Source of the DNA: Planctomycetota bacterium
GTDB taxonomy: Bacteria; Planctomycetota; Brocadiia; SM23-32
Length of the DNA stretch: 5,252 nucleotides
Direction of reading: 5' to 3'
Assembly (NCBI GenBank): GCA_018400625.1
Contig: JAGYMJ010000537.1
Location: forward strand, 1 to 5,252
A model generated the notes under the pieces. That model was not told the DNA's origin. It worked only from the letters and a program-made list of their open reading frames with translations, and did no database searches. How positions within the stretch are numbered: the stretch's first letter is position 1; each line of letters starts with the position of its first letter. The position numbers and the translations under genes are program-made. Of this stretch, positions 4,353-5,252 are shown in pieces.

Positions 4353-5252
4353 ATGAATGAAGAGGTTCTACAGCAAAAAACGGCTGCCCGGTCAAAGGAT
4401 ACCCCTAAACATCAAGCTTGCATTGCTGCTTGCGATCTGGTTCTGTTGCTGGTCTCTTTCTATACCATCCATTTTTTGAAATATCAAACGGCGGCCGTCC
4501 GCGGTTTGCCCTTGAAATTTTTCTTCTTTGCGCTCGGGGGTTGGCTGCTTTTTGGTCTGCTTTTGAAAAAATTCTCCGCGCCCTATACCCGTAACCTGCG
4601 CCAATGCTTCGCCCTGGGCGGGGTGAATGCGTGCCTGATGCTGGCCCTGACCGCCCTGCTGCTCATCACGATAGGCCTTTTCGGGGTCTCCCGCTTCCTG
4701 GTCTATGGCACGGTCTTTCTTTTTGCCGGTCTTGAATTCGTTGCTCTATTGATATATTTTGGCCGGGTTCCCAGCAAAACAGTATCCCTCCGGGAGCTTA
4801 TCTCCGCCCCTGAACATGCCTGGGAAAATTTTTCCACCTCACTGTTCATCGCCGACGTGCTGATTCTGGCGGCGGCCTTTTATTCGGCCACTATCATCAG
4901 CCGCGGCCGCTTCGAATGGATTTCCGTTAACGTGGATGCCCTTACCATCGTGGCGGGAGCCTGGCTGGTGAGCTCGATGCTGATCCGTAAATTCAATCGC
5001 GAGCATTTCAACACCTCCTACGCCGTTCTCGAAACGGCGTTTAAAAGTCTGATCTTTTTGTTATTTATAGTGAGTATCGTGCTATTTTCTTTTCACTATT
5101 ATTTTTCCCGAACCCAGTTGTTTGCTGTTGTCATTCTTTTCGGACTTATGGAATTCGGCCTCTTCTTTGTTTTTTACCGATACCAGGGCTTTAAAGAAAA
5201 GGCACGGAACGATACAGCATGCCTTTCGGCCTTACCAAACTACGCGCAGACA
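4353..5252 (+). CDS. Multi-pass membrane protein with duplicated four-helix unit, N-terminal part (3' end outside window)
   Basis: The frame opens at ATG 4353 and stays open for 300 codons to the window end, so the protein is partial. A short charged N-terminus (1-22) is followed by eight predicted membrane segments, at about 25-44, 54-72, 88-110, 114-136, 163-182, 195-212, 231-250 and 255-275. The two sets of four are related: D28/D168, W64/W204, KF 73-74/213-214, SR 113-114/252-253 and E128/E267 are spaced 139-140 residues apart, which points to a tandem duplication. After residue 276 a soluble stretch begins (RYQGFKEKARND...). The layout resembles the membrane portion in front of the cytoplasmic catalytic domain of Bacteroidota-type initiating sugar transferases or membrane-bound nucleotide-sugar enzymes; this is a tentative match, because the catalytic part is outside the window. 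Other polytopic proteins of a glycan locus remain possible. Confidence 0.75.
   Translation, partial: MNEEVLQQKTAARSKDTPKHQACIAACDLVLLLVSFYTIHFLKYQTAAVRGLPLKFFFFALGGWLLFGLLLKKFSAPYTRNLRQCFALGGVNACLMLALTALLLITIGLFGVSRFLVYGTVFLFAGLEFVALLIYFGRVPSKTVSLRELISAPEHAWENFSTSLFIADVLILAAAFYSATIISRGRFEWISVNVDALTIVAGAWLVSSMLIRKFNREHFNTSYAVLETAFKSLIFLLFIVSIVLFSFHYYFSRTQLFAVVILFGLMEFGLFFVFYRYQGFKEKARNDTACLSALPNYAQT

Noticed and set aside
4392..4604. Minus-strand open frame inside the final membrane-protein gene
   Set aside because: It is the antisense shadow of a hydrophobic coding sequence with no supporting signals.

Overview
The window looks like a surface-polysaccharide (O-antigen or exopolysaccharide type) gene cluster of an uncultured or environmental Gram-negative bacterium that has been invaded by small accessory cassettes and several families of intergenic repeats. 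Everything recognisable is on the + strand. The organism cannot be named from the sequence. The deacetylase and membrane-protein types recall Bacteroidota and related FCB/PVC or candidate-phylum genomes. Clear Shine-Dalgarno sites before the GxxExxY and VapBC genes, and their absence before the polysaccharide-type genes, suggest genes of mixed origin. This placement is an inference with low confidence.

Layout. 1-432: C-terminal part of a polysaccharide deacetylase-like protein, cut by the window edge. 433-1340: a repeat-rich island holding one gene, a GxxExxY-family (PDDEXK-like) protein, between two copies of a ~160 bp direct repeat. The repeats are built from 10-bp units with the core CACGGAA (or TTCCGTG in the opposite sense). 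1341-2129: an intact formyltransferase-domain protein. 2165-2280: another CACGGAA block and a strong hairpin. 2281-2817: a 5'-truncated remnant of a second deacetylase-like protein (ICMHGSP / HPQRW type). 2833-3507: a VapB/VapC toxin-antitoxin pair with its own good sigma70-type promoter. 3508-3775: non-coding sequence with ACGGCA-rich repeats and a promoter. 3776-4165: a VanZ-family membrane protein. 4166-4352: a second ACGGCA-rich repeat, an array of seven 8-bp units, and a promoter. 4353-5252: N-terminal 300 residues of a multi-pass membrane protein with an internal ~140-residue duplication, running off the window.

How the genes may work together. A formyltransferase beside deacetylase-family proteins suggests N-formylation or N-deacylation of an amino sugar used in a surface glycan, by analogy with ArnA/ArnD. 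The last membrane protein may be the membrane part of an initiating sugar transferase or similar enzyme. GxxExxY and VapBC are accessory passengers. The most interesting signal is the association of the GxxExxY gene with large, 10-bp-periodic, inverted and direct repeats. The same repeat family recurs next to the truncated deacetylase, as if it were mobile or recombinogenic.
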